Assembly (NCBI GenBank): GCA_027604705.1
Contig: JADHYV010000024.1
Span: forward strand, 124,001 to 188,000
Length of the DNA: 64,000 bases
From: Allomyces arbusculus
Lineage: Eukaryota; Blastocladiomycota; Blastocladiomycetes; Blastocladiales; Blastocladiaceae
Direction of reading: 5' to 3'
The notes below the pieces were generated by a model. That model did no database searches and was not told the origin of the DNA. It saw nothing but the letters and a program-made list of their open reading frames with translations. How positions within the stretch are numbered: the first letter of the stretch is position 1; each line of letters starts with the position of its first letter. A program made the translations under genes and the position numbers. Below, piece after piece: positions 52,547 through 63,553 of this stretch.

Positions 52547-54119
52547 ATGGCTCCTTCTATGATGGTACGAATTGTTGAGCTGTTTGCTGGTCACCGTGAG
52601 CCTGTCATGACGCTTATTAACGCGTTTTCTTGTAGGCCATTACCGCGGCGGCACCGCGAGCTCGAGCTCCAAGGGCTCGTCGAGTCGGTTATCGAGCTGG
52701 GTGAGCGCACCGTGGATCGAAGACTTCCCGCGTACAGGCGCGTCGCTCTCCACCCAATTGACTGAGCCGACGTTGCCGTTACCGCGAGCTCCGTCGCGTG
52801 CTGGACACCGCCAGACTGCACGCGCGCCCGCGTCTGGACTCCACCGATCGCACTCGTCGTCGGCGCTCCCACATCAAGTGTCATGGACCGCAGTCCCGCG
52901 CGTCGTACCGTCGTCGGCATCATCGGCATCGGCGTCGTCGGCGCGATACGTGCAGGACCGTGAGCCCGTGCAGCAGCATGAGCGTGAACAAACGAGACAG
53001 AGTCGTGCTTCTGCGCCCAAGGGTGGAAACGAGCACACGTCGTTTCTCACGCGCATGTTTGATCGGACGCGGCAAGACACCGCCGAATCGATGGTCCGGC
53101 CGTCTTCTCCATCGCTCGACGCGTCGAGCCCACGCGAATGTGCTAATACCATGTCGAGCCTCGATGACGGCGCGACCTCGCGAAGTCGAGAGACCGACCA
53201 GCTGCTTCCCTCGCGCAAGCGCGGAAAAGAACCCCGCGCCTACGTCGTCAAGTCGGCCGCCTCGCCGCGGTCGTACGGGTCGCTCGACCCGTACATGGAC
53301 AACCGTTTCAGCCCCGTCGCGCCGCCCTCGTCGTCCTCCTCATCCCCAATGAACCCAATGCGGCCCTGGACCAACGGCCGCCCCGTCCCGCTCACGACCA
53401 GCCGGCTTCTCGCGCTGGCACTGCTCCTCGCAGCGCTGGCGTCCGCGATTATTCTCGCCGTTCTCGTCGTCTACTCGTCGACACATACGGTCTCGGACCT
53501 GCGCGCGCACGTGCGCGCCGTCTCGCTCCTGGAGCGCGCATCGGATAATTCGACCATGGGCATGGAATTGATCTTGCAATTGATGGCACAGAACCCGAAC
53601 CGGCTCGGCGCAATTGAGCTGACCCCAAGTGCACCGTTATCGGTCGCGCTCGTGCGTGTGCCGAAAGCCGTGGCGATTCTCGACCCGGTGTTCATGGACG
53701 CAGCCCCTCTTTCTCCACCGTTGCCGAAACACGGCACGCGCGCACGGCGGCCATTGCGCAACACGCCGTGTCGCCACGCGCCGTACGTGCACCCCTCGAA
53801 TCTCGGCGACCTGGGCGCTCTGCTCTTGCACCACGCGACCGAGGCGTCGCGCGTATTGCACGTGCCCTCTGGCGGGAACGTGACCGTGCACTTACGCGGC
53901 CAGACGCGAACCGAGGCCACGGCTGCGTCACCGCTGTGGCAGGCGTACGTAAACCAGGCGCACCATGGGACGCGGTGGTACCTGTGGATTCACGGGTCGT
54001 ATACCGCGTATGGGGTCTTGGCGGTGCCGCGAGCGGTGCCCGTGTGCGAGGCGATTGTTTTGCCGAAAGCCGTGGATTTGCCGCGGCATTTACTGGATGG
54101 GCAGTTGCTGGTGTTGTAG
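52547..54119 (+). CDS. Single-pass membrane protein with Vac7/LEA2-like lumenal domain; 5' end unresolved
   Basis: The main exon runs from about 52636 (or 52674) to 54119. One transmembrane helix (RLLALALLLAALASAIILAV, about residue 235-260 of the frame) follows a Ser/Pro/Arg-rich cytosolic N-terminus. After it comes SDNSTMGMELILQLMAQNPN, then VPSGGNVTVHLRGQ and WYLWIHGSYTAYGVLAVPRA, an order seen in WHy/LEA2-like domains of fungal vacuolar proteins Vac7 and Tag1. Vac7 activates the PI(3,5)P2 kinase Fab1. Two starts are possible: the ATG at 52547 (MAPSMM) spliced to 52674 through a weak AAG acceptor, or an earlier exon ending GSFYDG at 52564 spliced to 52636 (TTGTAG), whose ATG is not visible. 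Confidence 0.5.
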
Positions 54120-54513
54120 ATTTGATGTGACTGGGACGACGGGTGTGCTGTGGGCAATCAAGCGCGCGGGCAAGCAAGCAAGCAAGCAAGCAAGGAGACA
54201 GAGCGGCAAGACGATGCATGGGGCAAATGACCAAATCATTTCATTGATTGAACATAGGTACTGTACATTTTTGGGGCGCTCGACCTTGATAATGGCAGGT
54301 CGATTTGGGAACGGCAGAGAGGCGCGCACACGTCCGAAGCGACAAGAAACGAAACGAAGGGAACGGGGCCAAAAAGAAAGCGCAGGAACAGCAAGGAAAC
54401 AAAACGAAACGGTTAAAACAACTTCGAACCTCGGTCCCGCACGCTTGCGCGGCAGCACGCCGAAGTTACGAGTCGAGAGACGAGCAACATGATCAACAGA
54501 GCAGCCAAGAGGA
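54120..54513. other. Convergent intergenic region with CAAG microsatellite
   Basis: Between the Vac7-like gene and PAM18. Six CAAG units at about 54171-54194; A-rich tract after 54330. No gene. Confidence 0.5.
54171..54194. repeat. Tetranucleotide (CAAG)6 microsatellite
   Basis: Uninterrupted CAAG repeats in the 3' flank of the Vac7-like gene. Confidence 0.75.
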
Positions 54514-54949
54514 CTACTGCTGCGCAAACTTCTCGAGCACGTCCTTGGCCTCGTTCACCTTGGAGGCCACGTAGGGCGACCCGCCGCGATCTGGGTGGTT
54601 GAGCAGCATGATGCGGCGATGGTGTTCCTTGAGCTTGGACAGTTGAATGTTGTGTTCGCGCAGGCCGAGGATCAGGGCTGCTTCGCGGCGCGACATTTTG
54701 GGCTCGAATCCGCCTTTCGGGAAGGCGCCCTGCGTGCCGGCGACGCCCGTCTTGGGCGGGCCCATGTACTGCTTCATGTGCTTGAGGAAGTCGGAGCCAT
54801 GGTGCTGGTAGGCGCGGTAGGCGCCGCGCGCGACAATGGCCGAGGTCGCGAGGCCGAGCGAGGCAACAAAGGCGGTCGCCTGGAGCGGGGTGTCGCGGTC
54901 AGTTGATGTATTTCGTGCAGTGCGGCGAGTTGCGGGCGGTGCGCACCAT
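54514..54949 (-). CDS. PAM18: TIM23 import-motor J protein Pam18/Tim14 (DNAJC19 type)
   Basis: Proposed exons are 54949-54947 (the start codon alone) and 54879-54514, 122 aa (human DNAJC19 116). It stimulates mitochondrial Hsp70 at the inner membrane during protein import. A hydrophobic N-terminal helix (ATAFVASLGLATSAIVARGA) is followed by GAFPKGGFEPKMSRREAALI, family-diagnostic, and a short J domain with HPD at residues 96-98 in MLLNHPDRGGSPYVASKVNE. The frame has no other Met before the helix; ATG followed directly by GTGCGC and an acceptor GCTCCAG before GCGACC restores the expected start. Unspliced, the ATG would open only a 16-codon frame. Confidence 0.88.
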
Positions 54950-55643
54950 GGTGGATGGGTGCAAGTTGGTGGCGTGTCGTTGGGTCGATTGATGCCCTGA
55001 GCGATGTTGTGACGATGTTGTGACGGTGGTCGTGTGTTGATGGCCAGCCGGCCAGCAGCAGGGACTGCGGTGAGCGCGCGGTGGAGCGCAGATGAAGCAG
55101 CACGTGCTGGGGCGAGCGAAGCAGCATATGCTTTTTTGCAGCGACCCGCCGAACGCTTCTTCATTTTCTCTGCTCTTTGCGACTCGCGACCTCTGCCAGG
55201 ACACGCCACGGCCACCGTCGCCCGACCGTCGCCACGACCAACGCGCGCCCGCCTCGACCCGCCACCCGCGCGCCTGCCCGCGTGCGACTCGCCGCATTCG
55301 ATTTGGCTCCCGCATTCGATTTGGCTCTCGCGGCGCAAATCGACGTTGCCGAAGCCGAGAGGCGGCCGCCCGTCCCTGACCAGAAACCGGCGCCGCTGAG
55401 TTCAAGCCAAGTGCAGCTGGCATCCTGGCGCTCGTGCACCACGCCGACCCCCCGCGGCTGCGCCCCTCCCTCGCCGGTGCCGCCGCGCTCCCAGCACCCG
55501 ACGCCAAAGCTCTCCCGCCCCGCCTACCCCCGTGCGACGCAATTCCGAACGCATTCGACCTTGGGCCCGGGCCGTCCCCTTTTGGCTCGGAGCCGCCCTC
55601 GCCGCCGCCCACTCGCACCGTCACGCTCGTGCGTCGCCCCGCC
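54950..55643. other. Divergent intergenic region, PAM18 / MUN-domain gene
   Basis: About 690 nt with a perfect 18-nt tandem repeat (entered separately). No TATA box recognised. Confidence 0.45.
55292..55327. repeat. Perfect 18-nt tandem repeat in a shared promoter
   Basis: Two identical copies of CCGCATTCGATTTGGCTC, 55292-55309 and 55310-55327, roughly midway between the PAM18 and MUN-domain gene starts. It could hold paired factor sites or be a recent slippage product. Confidence 0.75.
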
Positions 55644-58600
55644 ATGTCGAAGGCGTTTAAGCGGCTCTCGAGCCAGGTGCGCCGTGCGACGCGCCGGTCC
55701 CTCGGCCGCGACTCGTCGGCCGACCGCGCCGGCACCCCACTCGGCGGTGCCATGCACACGCCGTCACCGCTCTCTTCGTCAACCACCTTGGCCCGCAGCT
55801 TGTCGGATGTCGGCACGCACTACGATCTCCCGCCGCAACTGCTCCCGCCCGTTGTCGGCACGCTCGGCCGCCCGGGCGACGCCGACCCGGACTGGGCGTG
55901 TCTTGGCATGGACGAGGACGCGGCACGCGCGGCGCGCCACCCACTGCTCGCCGAGTACTGCTTCAACATTGCCTACATCTCCGACTGGATGAACGGCGAC
56001 ATTCCGCCGCCCATCTCGTCCCTGCCGCCCATCGGCGACGATGGCAACGCGCCCGGCGAAAAGAAGAAGAAGAAGAAGAAGAAGGGCCTTTTCAAATTCG
56101 CGCACCATTCCTTGTCGTCGCCGCGGTCCTCGGACGCCGAATCGCACGGCACCGCATCGCCCACCGAGGGATACGTCCTGGGCGCACCGGTCAAGCTCGG
56201 CCCGCTCGCGCTCTACGTCATGGAGCTCTTCCAATGGGAGCCACCAGAAGGCTACCAGTACATTGACGTGCAGGTCCGAAAATAGGCGCTTCCGCTTCTC
56301 CACTCTGGCCTGTTTGCGTGTGCTCCGACGCATCGAATTAGTTGCGCTGATGCCAGTAATCTGTATAGATGCTCTTCCTGCACCTCAAGGCATTTGTCGA
56401 CTCGGCCTCGTCGCTCACCTCGTCCAGGGGCGCGCACCTGGCCTCGACGCACCCGCCGCGGTTCCTGCTGCGAAGCGAGTTCCCGAACGAGGAGCATTTT
56501 CGTTTGCGCAACTCGCACATCCAAAAGGCCATGCGCGCCGAAATCGCCTTGCTCGCCGACGACTATCCTGCTCTGATGCAGACCTCGCTCGGGTTCGTAT
56601 CCAGCAACGTGCGGCTACCGCCCGCGCCGCCATTATCCTCGGCGTCGATGCCCTTCTCGCCCGAAATGTCGAATGACTCGCTTGCGCTCGACACCCATTC
56701 TGCGCACGGGATGCGGGGCGGTGGCGAGTCGGCCTCCGACTCGGACGGGTCGGCCACGTCGAATTACGACTGGATTCGCATTCTCGTGCCCGACGACCCG
56801 CACCTCTACTTGAAGGACCTGCTCGGCATGTTTTCGATGCAGCTCATGGCTGACGACCACCTGCCTATGGACCGCAAGTCCAAGGCGTTGCTCGACCGCG
56901 TGTGCCAGTTTTGGCGCGTCGGGCCCGTGACCAAAGAGGTCTTGCTCGCGCGGTGGGTGCTCGACGCATTGCAGCAGCAGGACGTGGCAACGCTCTGGGG
57001 CTGCTTGACCGTGCGCATCGACAAGCTCGAGCTCACGGTGCGCCGCGAACGCGAGACCATGTCGAAGGTCGAGCAGTCGCTGACACGGTCGCTCATTTCG
57101 GCTTTGATCCGGCACGCCAAGTGGTACGTGTCGGGTGCATCGGACGACGCCATTTCCGACCTCGGTCAAGTGTTTGCCATGTTCAAGCACGTTGACGCCG
57201 TTTGCGAACTGCTCGAGTACCACGCGACGGGCCAGGTCGCCGAAGCGTTTGCGCACGGGTATACGCGACGCATGCTGCAACTGCGGCTCGGTGCGCCTGT
57301 GGCTGAGGGTGCACATGGGGCTGCGTCGGGCGCGGAAATCATGGCATCGATCAACCAGGGGGCCGACGAACTCATGCATATGAGCGAGACGCTGCCGCTG
57401 CCGCCAATCCAGCGCCTACATGTGGCCTACTTGCTTGCGCACTCGTTTCTTATGTCGGCGTCGGAAATGTGCCCCGTCGCGTTGCCCGACAAGGAAGTGC
57501 GCGAAGAGCTCACGCTTGTGTGCCACCAGTACCGCCGCATGCGGGACGTCGAGGAGTTGATGCACAAGGCCGCCGACGATCTTGTGCACGAGGCTACGGC
57601 CACGCTCGATGACGCGTCGTTGTCGGTCGAGCGCCGGTCGCAGCTCGAGCACCACCGCGATATGCTGCTGGCCATGCTGCGCGACAAGCCGCGCATCGAG
57701 TTTGTCTGGGACGAGTGGCTGCTGCAGCTCGAGGATGACTTGTGCGAGGAAGTGGAGCACCAGATTGACGAGCAGCAGGAACTCGCGGCCGCTGCTGCGG
57801 GCGACATGGACAATATCGGGCTCGAACTGAGCGACTCGCCGCTCGTCAAGCTCATGGACCTGCTGTCGAAGTACTTGACCTACATTGAGTCGTTCCCATT
57901 CCCGTCGTCGCACCACTTCATTCGCATGGTCAAGGCCCTGACGCGCATTTTCACGCGCGCCATCTCAAGGTCGGCGCATCTCATGTACCGGCACATTCTC
58001 GACGCGTCGTACGACCGCGCTTCGTTGCAGCGCGGGACGTTGACGGCACGGTTACGGCAGTTGCAGCATGCGCGCGACGAACTCGGTGCCGTGCAGCGTG
58101 CCGTCCAGCACATGGTGCGCAGCTTTGACTTGTCCAACTACGTGTCGCCGTACCCGCGCGACGAAGTGATGTTGCGCGTGGACGTTGAAAAACCCGCGGG
58201 CAAATTGTTGGACGTGCGCATCGACGGCGAGTTTCATGCGACGACCGACCCAATGCTTGTCTCCGACACGTTCTTCTTGCCGGTGATTGGCGAGCGGACC
58301 GTGGACGTGATGCTGCGCGGGCCCGATGCCGATGGCAACGACGAAATTGTGATTCTTGAGACCAAGCAGGCCGTCTCGCTCATCCAGGCCGACCAGCGCG
58401 AGCTTGTCGTGTTGTTCCCGGATACGCCCGACGAAGTGCTGTTCACGGTGCACCGTGCCGAGGATTGCTATGCACAGGTCTATTTCCAGAATTGCTGGGA
58501 CTCGATCACGAATACGCTCGACTCCCTCGTTGCCGTCGTGTCCGACAAGGTACAGTTCATGGATGTTGCTGATTTATCTCTGTGCTCTGTCAGTCCGCCT

Positions 58601-60269
58601 GACCCTTTTCGTTTTTCATTTCCTCCAGGTCGCGCAACAGATCTTGGTCATTGCCAAGGAGTACAAGAAGTTCCTCAAGCGACAGCCGGCGCCGTCGGCG
58701 CCGACCGGGTTCCTGCAGCAGCTGCAAAAGAGTGCGCCCGTCGTGCAAGCAGTACAAGCCGTGCAGGCCTCGTCGGGCTTTGAAGGCCAGCTGTCGTCCC
58801 TCTTTGGGTCGCTGAGCTCGTTCACCAACAAGGTCGCACTCAAGCGGCAAATGAACTCGGCGACGCCACCACCATCAGCACCCGCTGCCCCACCTGCCGC
58901 GCCCGCGCGGAACCCGTTGCACCGCAAGAGCCTGCCTGACGAGGACCCGGCCGCGGCCAAGTTCCGGCTTGCGCAGGGCGAGGAGCTCGCCGCGTACCTG
59001 CGCGTGCTCGCCAAGGTGATTGCCGACCTCGAGGGCCGCGGCGAAGGCGGTGCCCTGGCCGCGCAACTGTGCGAGGGGGTCTGGCAAACGCTGTCGGCGC
59101 GGCTCGCGCAGCACCTCTTGCGAAACAAGGCCGGAACCAAGATGAAGGAGCGGCCGCAGCCGTACGTCGAGTGGCTGCACCAGGTGGTCGTGCGCGTGCG
59201 CGACACGCTCTTCCCCGTCGACGAAGACGGCACATCGCCGCTGGGGGACGACGAGTTTGGCGAGACGTTTCCGCGCGTGCCGCGGGTCGCACCGCCGCAG
59301 TCCTACTTGCTCGTGCTTCTGTCGCGGTACTCGATGGATACGGACGCGCTGCAGCAAGAGTACCTGGCGAATATCATGAGCTACCTCGACTTCAAGTCGC
59401 AGCTGCTCGCGCATCGGCAGCGCGAGGCCGCCGAGGCGGCCGAAGCCGCAGCGGCCATGTCGCTCGCAGACCGCAAGTCCAGGGCACTCTCGCGCATGGA
59501 CTTGTCATCGCACTTGAACGACGAGTGCGGCGAGGACTACATGTCGAGTGGGCACACTCCTCCCTCTCCGCCGCGCGAGCCTGCACCGTCCGCCAACTTC
59601 ACGCTGACGCGGCGGCCGACGGTCGGTGGCAACAAGGGCGACAATGGGAAAGACGCGTTGCTCGCGCGCATCACGTCGAACCGGCAGTCCATGTTCTTTG
59701 ACTCGAACTTGTTCTTGTTCAAGGAAGGCGGCAGCGACGCGGCCGCGCCCGGGCCCATGACGCTCATGCGGCAGAAGACGCTGCAGCACCGCCCGGTGCG
59801 CCCGTCGCCGTTGAAAAAGCACGTGAACGACGACCCGGACCACCGGCCCGTGCGCCGGCACTTGGCCGTGTCGATGGCCTTCGACGACCGGCCAATCTCG
59901 ATGCTCTCCACGGCGACGCGGTTGCCGGCAAGTGCACTCGCGCCGGTCGCCGCGATTTCGAGCCGCGTGTCGCTGATTTCGGGCGCCGGGTCGATTGCGC
60001 CGTCCGACCCCGTGCACTACCCGCTGTTTGCCGTGCTTGCGATCCTGCGCATGCGCGCCGAGGCCGACCCGGAGATTCGCGCGTGGCTCGATGAGCAGAA
60101 GGCCGTCGAGGAAACGATTATGGCTTCGATGAATGCCGAGCAGGACGCGCGGGCCAACGGCGCAGCGGAGGTCGGGGTCGCGGCCGAGGGCGACGACGAC
60201 GACCGGCCGCAGATCGTCATCACTGCGCACGACGATGGTGGCGGCAGCGGCACGGTTGTGGCGGGATGA
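55644..60269 (+). CDS. Munc13-like (MUN/MHD domain) protein
   Basis: Exons 55644-56273, 56369-58549 and 58629-60269 (all phase 0), 1483 aa. Proteins of this class prime vesicle fusion by opening syntaxin; fission yeast Ync13 and Git1 are fungal relatives. The helical central region (MLFLHLKAFVDSASSLTSSR, RSLISALIRHAKWYVSGASD, PLVKLMDLLSKYLTYIESFP, HHFIRMVKALTRIFTRAISR) fits MHD1-like helices. A beta-rich stretch (VEKPAGKLLDVRIDGEFHAT, DNEIVILETK-like, ELVVLFPDTPDEVLFTVHRA) may be a C2-like domain, and MHD2-like helices follow (GEELAAYLRVLAKVIADLEG, ALAAQLCEGVWQTLSARLAQ). N-terminal poly-Lys (KKKKKKKK, near residue 143) could bind acidic lipids. The C-terminal 250 residues are disordered. The family call is by helix pattern and is less certain than the gene model. 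Confidence 0.65.
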
Positions 60270-60717
60270 CGAACGCCGAACGGTAATGTAATATTTTGGT
60301 TGAGTTTCTCCCTTCTCCCTTCTCTTCTCTTCGGTTGGGTTCACCATTTTTTTTCGGTCCCTCGTCTCTGGACCAGCTGGTGACTTTTCTTATTCACTCG
60401 TTCGCCACTTTCGTGGCCGGCCGTCTTTTTTCCGTCGTGCGTCCATTTTTTTCCCTAGCGTTCTCGACCCGTATTTTTTGTCTCTACTCTCGTTCTATTT
60501 TCGATCGACTTGGGCCCCAAGGTGCCCTTGGTCTCGCCAATCAGGAATTTTGACTGCTTCTGCTGTCCTGGCGCTCATGCGCTCTGACGCTCTGTCGCTC
60601 GTAGCTGACCAGATCGCGCTTCCAGCTCCAGAAGGAACGACCCCCCAAAAAAGAATGCTGATTGAACCACACCCACACATCTCAACTCCGCCGCGCACGC
60701 GCACGCGCCCGCACAAC
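60270..60717. other. Convergent intergenic region, MUN-domain gene / RPC25
   Basis: About 450 nt, T-rich tracts typical of 3' flanks; nothing else recognised. Confidence 0.45.
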
Positions 60718-61645
60718 TTACTCGGACTGCGCCCACCAGGCCAACGGCCCCGTTCCTGGCGACTTCATATCGCCAATGATCTTGAACGGCACTTCGACAG
60801 GTGCCTCGACCAGCGTGTCGCCGACATCAGGTCCCGGCGCCGCGTCCGGCCGCACTTCCTTGAACTCGAGCCGCTGCACTTGCAGCCGCACGCGCTCGCC
60901 GACGTCGAGAAACAGGTCGGCGCCCTGGTATTTCCAGATCCAGACTTGTTCGCTCTCCTCGCTATCGACGGAGGGGAGAGAGGTCAGTGTTGTGAGCATG
61001 GTGGAGAAGAGTGGGGGTAGAGATGCACGTGGACAGGTCAACAACCAGATACGTACAATTCCCTTGGCGATGGGAGAAGCTCCTTGGGAATGAAGATGTC
61101 GTCAAAGAAGCCGACCGAGACTGTTTGTGACGACGGGAGTCAGTCGCGTGCCAACCAAGCGTGATTTGACGCGCGCGGTCGATTCCAACGGACCCCAAAT
61201 GCCGTCAGGCGCGCTTGCCTTGATCTTACCGACGATGATCTCGCCAGGGAACGGTCGGAACACGATCATACGGAACTTGACTAGCGGAATTGATTGGGTC
61301 AGTGTGGTGGGCACGCGTCGTGGTCCGGCAGCACAAACTCACGCACCCTTGTAGAACACCGACCCTTCCGAGTGTTGCACAATACCGTCGCCAATCTCAA
61401 CAAGGTCATGGACGCAGATGCAGAACCCGACGTCGTGGAAGACCTAACCGCGCAACCGTAGATCAGCGCGTCAAATTTTCGCGTGGTCGCGACAGAGTTT
61501 TGCAACCCCCTGCATCAGCTCAAATCGCAGATACCTTGTTGGCATACTTGGCGTTAATTTCGTACTCGATGGCCTCGACCTTGGGCTTGTTGAAGGCGTG
61601 CGGCTTCACGCGAATCGTGTCCTTGAACTCGGCAAGCACAAACAT
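60718..61645 (-). CDS. RPC25: RNA polymerase III subunit RPC25 (human POLR3H/RPC8)
   Basis: Five exons: 61645-61535, 61443-61347, 61280-61194, 61120-61057 and 60961-60718, 200 aa (human 204). It is the stalk subunit of Pol III that pairs with RPC17 and aids initiation at tRNA genes. The N-terminal SHS2/RNAP7 domain reads MFVLAEFKDTIRVKPHAFNK, YANKVFHDVGFCICVHDLVE, RMIVFRPFPGEIIVGKIKAS; the S1-like OB domain reads VSVGFFDDIFIPKELL and EESEQVWIWKYQGADLFLDV. The end GTGPLAWWAQSE matches the LGLLSWW ending of the family. Four introns in 600 coding bases make this the most intron-dense gene here; every junction restores family sequence. Confidence 0.92.
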
Positions 61646-62105
61646 GGCACGGGTCGGGTGAGGGTGGAGAAGGAAGGGCGCGGTCCAAAGATTCCAAAAT
61701 TTGACGGGTGCAGGGCCAAAGGTCACTTGTTCAGGATCACGTCTCACTTCAGACGTTTCTTGGTGGCAGCAGAACTTCGCTTGTGGTTCAATCGCTATGG
61801 TGCTGATTGCATCAAATTGGGCCCTGGCTCGGTATTGCTCTCAGTTGCAAGCTTGACTGGCAGGTGTCAAGCGCAAGAAATGGTCGCGGTAAGAATGGAG
61901 AGGCAAACTGATCAGACTGCTCATTAGCGGCCGCTGATTCCAACCACATCGGCGAGTGACGCAAACCCACGGTGGTCATGTCCTCGACAATTTCTCGCTG
62001 CTCGAACTTGATCACCGCTCGCTGCACTGGAGCGCAAACGACCCTGGCCGACCCCACGCTCGCTGCACGTTTCAACTTGCTGCAACTCGTTACGACCACC
62101 TCAAC
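61646..62105. other. Divergent intergenic region, RPC25 / SmD3
   Basis: About 460 nt shared by two RNA-metabolism genes; no clear element recognised. Confidence 0.4.
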
Positions 62106-62710
62106 ATGTCGATTGGCGTCCCCATCAAGCTGCTGCACGAGTCGATTGGCCACGTCGTCACGCTTGAGCTCAAGACCGGAGATGTCTTCCGCGGCAAGCT
62201 CTACGAGGGTCAGTCATTACCATGAACACCCGGACCTATGTGGAATGGACCATGCCGTTCCTCCCGGCATCGTCGTGAACTTGATTCGCGCTTGGAAACG
62301 GTCACACCATGACGCGGACGAGCGACCACCGTCAACTGACGCCTTGGCCCTTGTCTCCCTGGACCCACCCCGTAGCCGAGGACAACATGAACGTGCAACT
62401 CAAGGACGTAACGGTCACGCGCCGCGACGGCCGGGTAAGCCAGCTCGAGCACATTTTCGTGCGCGGGTCGCACTGCCGGTGGTTTATTGTGCCGGATATG
62501 CTGCGCAACGCCCCAATGTTCAAGAAAATTGGACAGCGTGTCACGGGTGTCGGCATCAAGCGCGGCAAGGCGACGGTTGCGCGCGCGCAAGGTGTGTTGC
62601 GAGCTCCCCCTCCTCCCCTCATTTCGTTCACATTTCGGGCCATGATTCTGACGCTCTCTTTTTATTCCTTCATAGCGCGTGGCCGCGGCATGGCAATGCG
62701 GCGCAAGTAA
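62106..62710 (+). CDS. SMD3: Spliceosomal Sm protein D3
   Basis: Exons 62106-62208, 62376-62591 and 62676-62710, 117 aa (human 126). It is part of the heptameric Sm ring on U1, U2, U4 and U5 snRNAs. The Sm1 motif is [20 protein letters not shown]...GKLYEAEDNMN and Sm2 is [20 protein letters not shown], very close to human SmD3 ([40 protein letters not shown]). It ends in a short Arg/Gly tail ([11 protein letters not shown]), shorter than the human RG tail that is methylated. Exon 3 encodes just 11 residues. Confidence 0.95.
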
Positions 62711-63553
62711 GGCGCTGCGCGGCCGAGTTGGTCGATTGCACGAGGTGCGTGCACACGCTCGCATTCCTGCACGACCGTCCAAGTTTTCGAACTGACCACG
62801 TTCCACGGGCTGGCATTCGACCGAACGCGCTGGCTTTGAAGTCGTTTTCTTGTTCATATTTTAACGCTTGTAAGATATTTGGACGCTGCCCACTGGCACC
62901 AACTCAAGAAGGGTGGCCCTAGCCGAGGTCGGCCTGGGTATCCGGAGAGACCAGGTGGAGAAGCATGGTATCGCGATTAGAAACACATCCACGCGTCGGT
63001 GCACCATTTGGCGGAGGAGGTCATGGGTACGATGGTCCTCGGCCATAAAATGCAGAGACAGTGTCGCCAGCACCCACATCAAAAGCATTCGGCTCGCTGC
63101 TCGCTGTTGGGCAGCCGACCACCAGAAATGCGAAAGTCCTTCAAACATGGTGGCAGACGAGAGCTTCTACTGGCAACCAAAGCAAAGGCCGCTTGCGGTT
63201 TGATGCTCTTTGGCTCGATCGCGCTCACGTGAGTGGTGTTCACGGTCTTCAGACCTGGTTTGGCCAAAGCGGCCACGACCACCCGCAACCACCTTGCGAC
63301 CTCTCAACCCACGCGAGCAAGGCCAACGCCACCGCGCGTCGCGCTCTCTCGGATCTCCATTGATTGGACCGGCTCTGATCGCGGCAGTGCACGCTGCGGC
63401 GCGCCAACCTTGCTGCAACATTCAAAAACCCGCGGACCATCGACCGCGTCCACGCTCCCGAAGAAAGCGCTCGGACCTCAGGCATCAACACCACACCAAC
63501 CGTTTACCAACGACCCCTCACGGTCTCGCGCCGTTCCAAAACTGCTCGCCACC
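62711..63553. other. Intergenic region, SmD3 3' end / DUF1295 gene promoter
   Basis: About 840 nt with no gene supported; a minus-strand frame at 62861-63148 lacks coding character. Confidence 0.45.

Noticed and set aside
62861-63148. 95-codon minus-strand frame between SmD3 and the DUF1295 gene
   Set aside because: No family, weak start context, codon bias unlike its neighbours.
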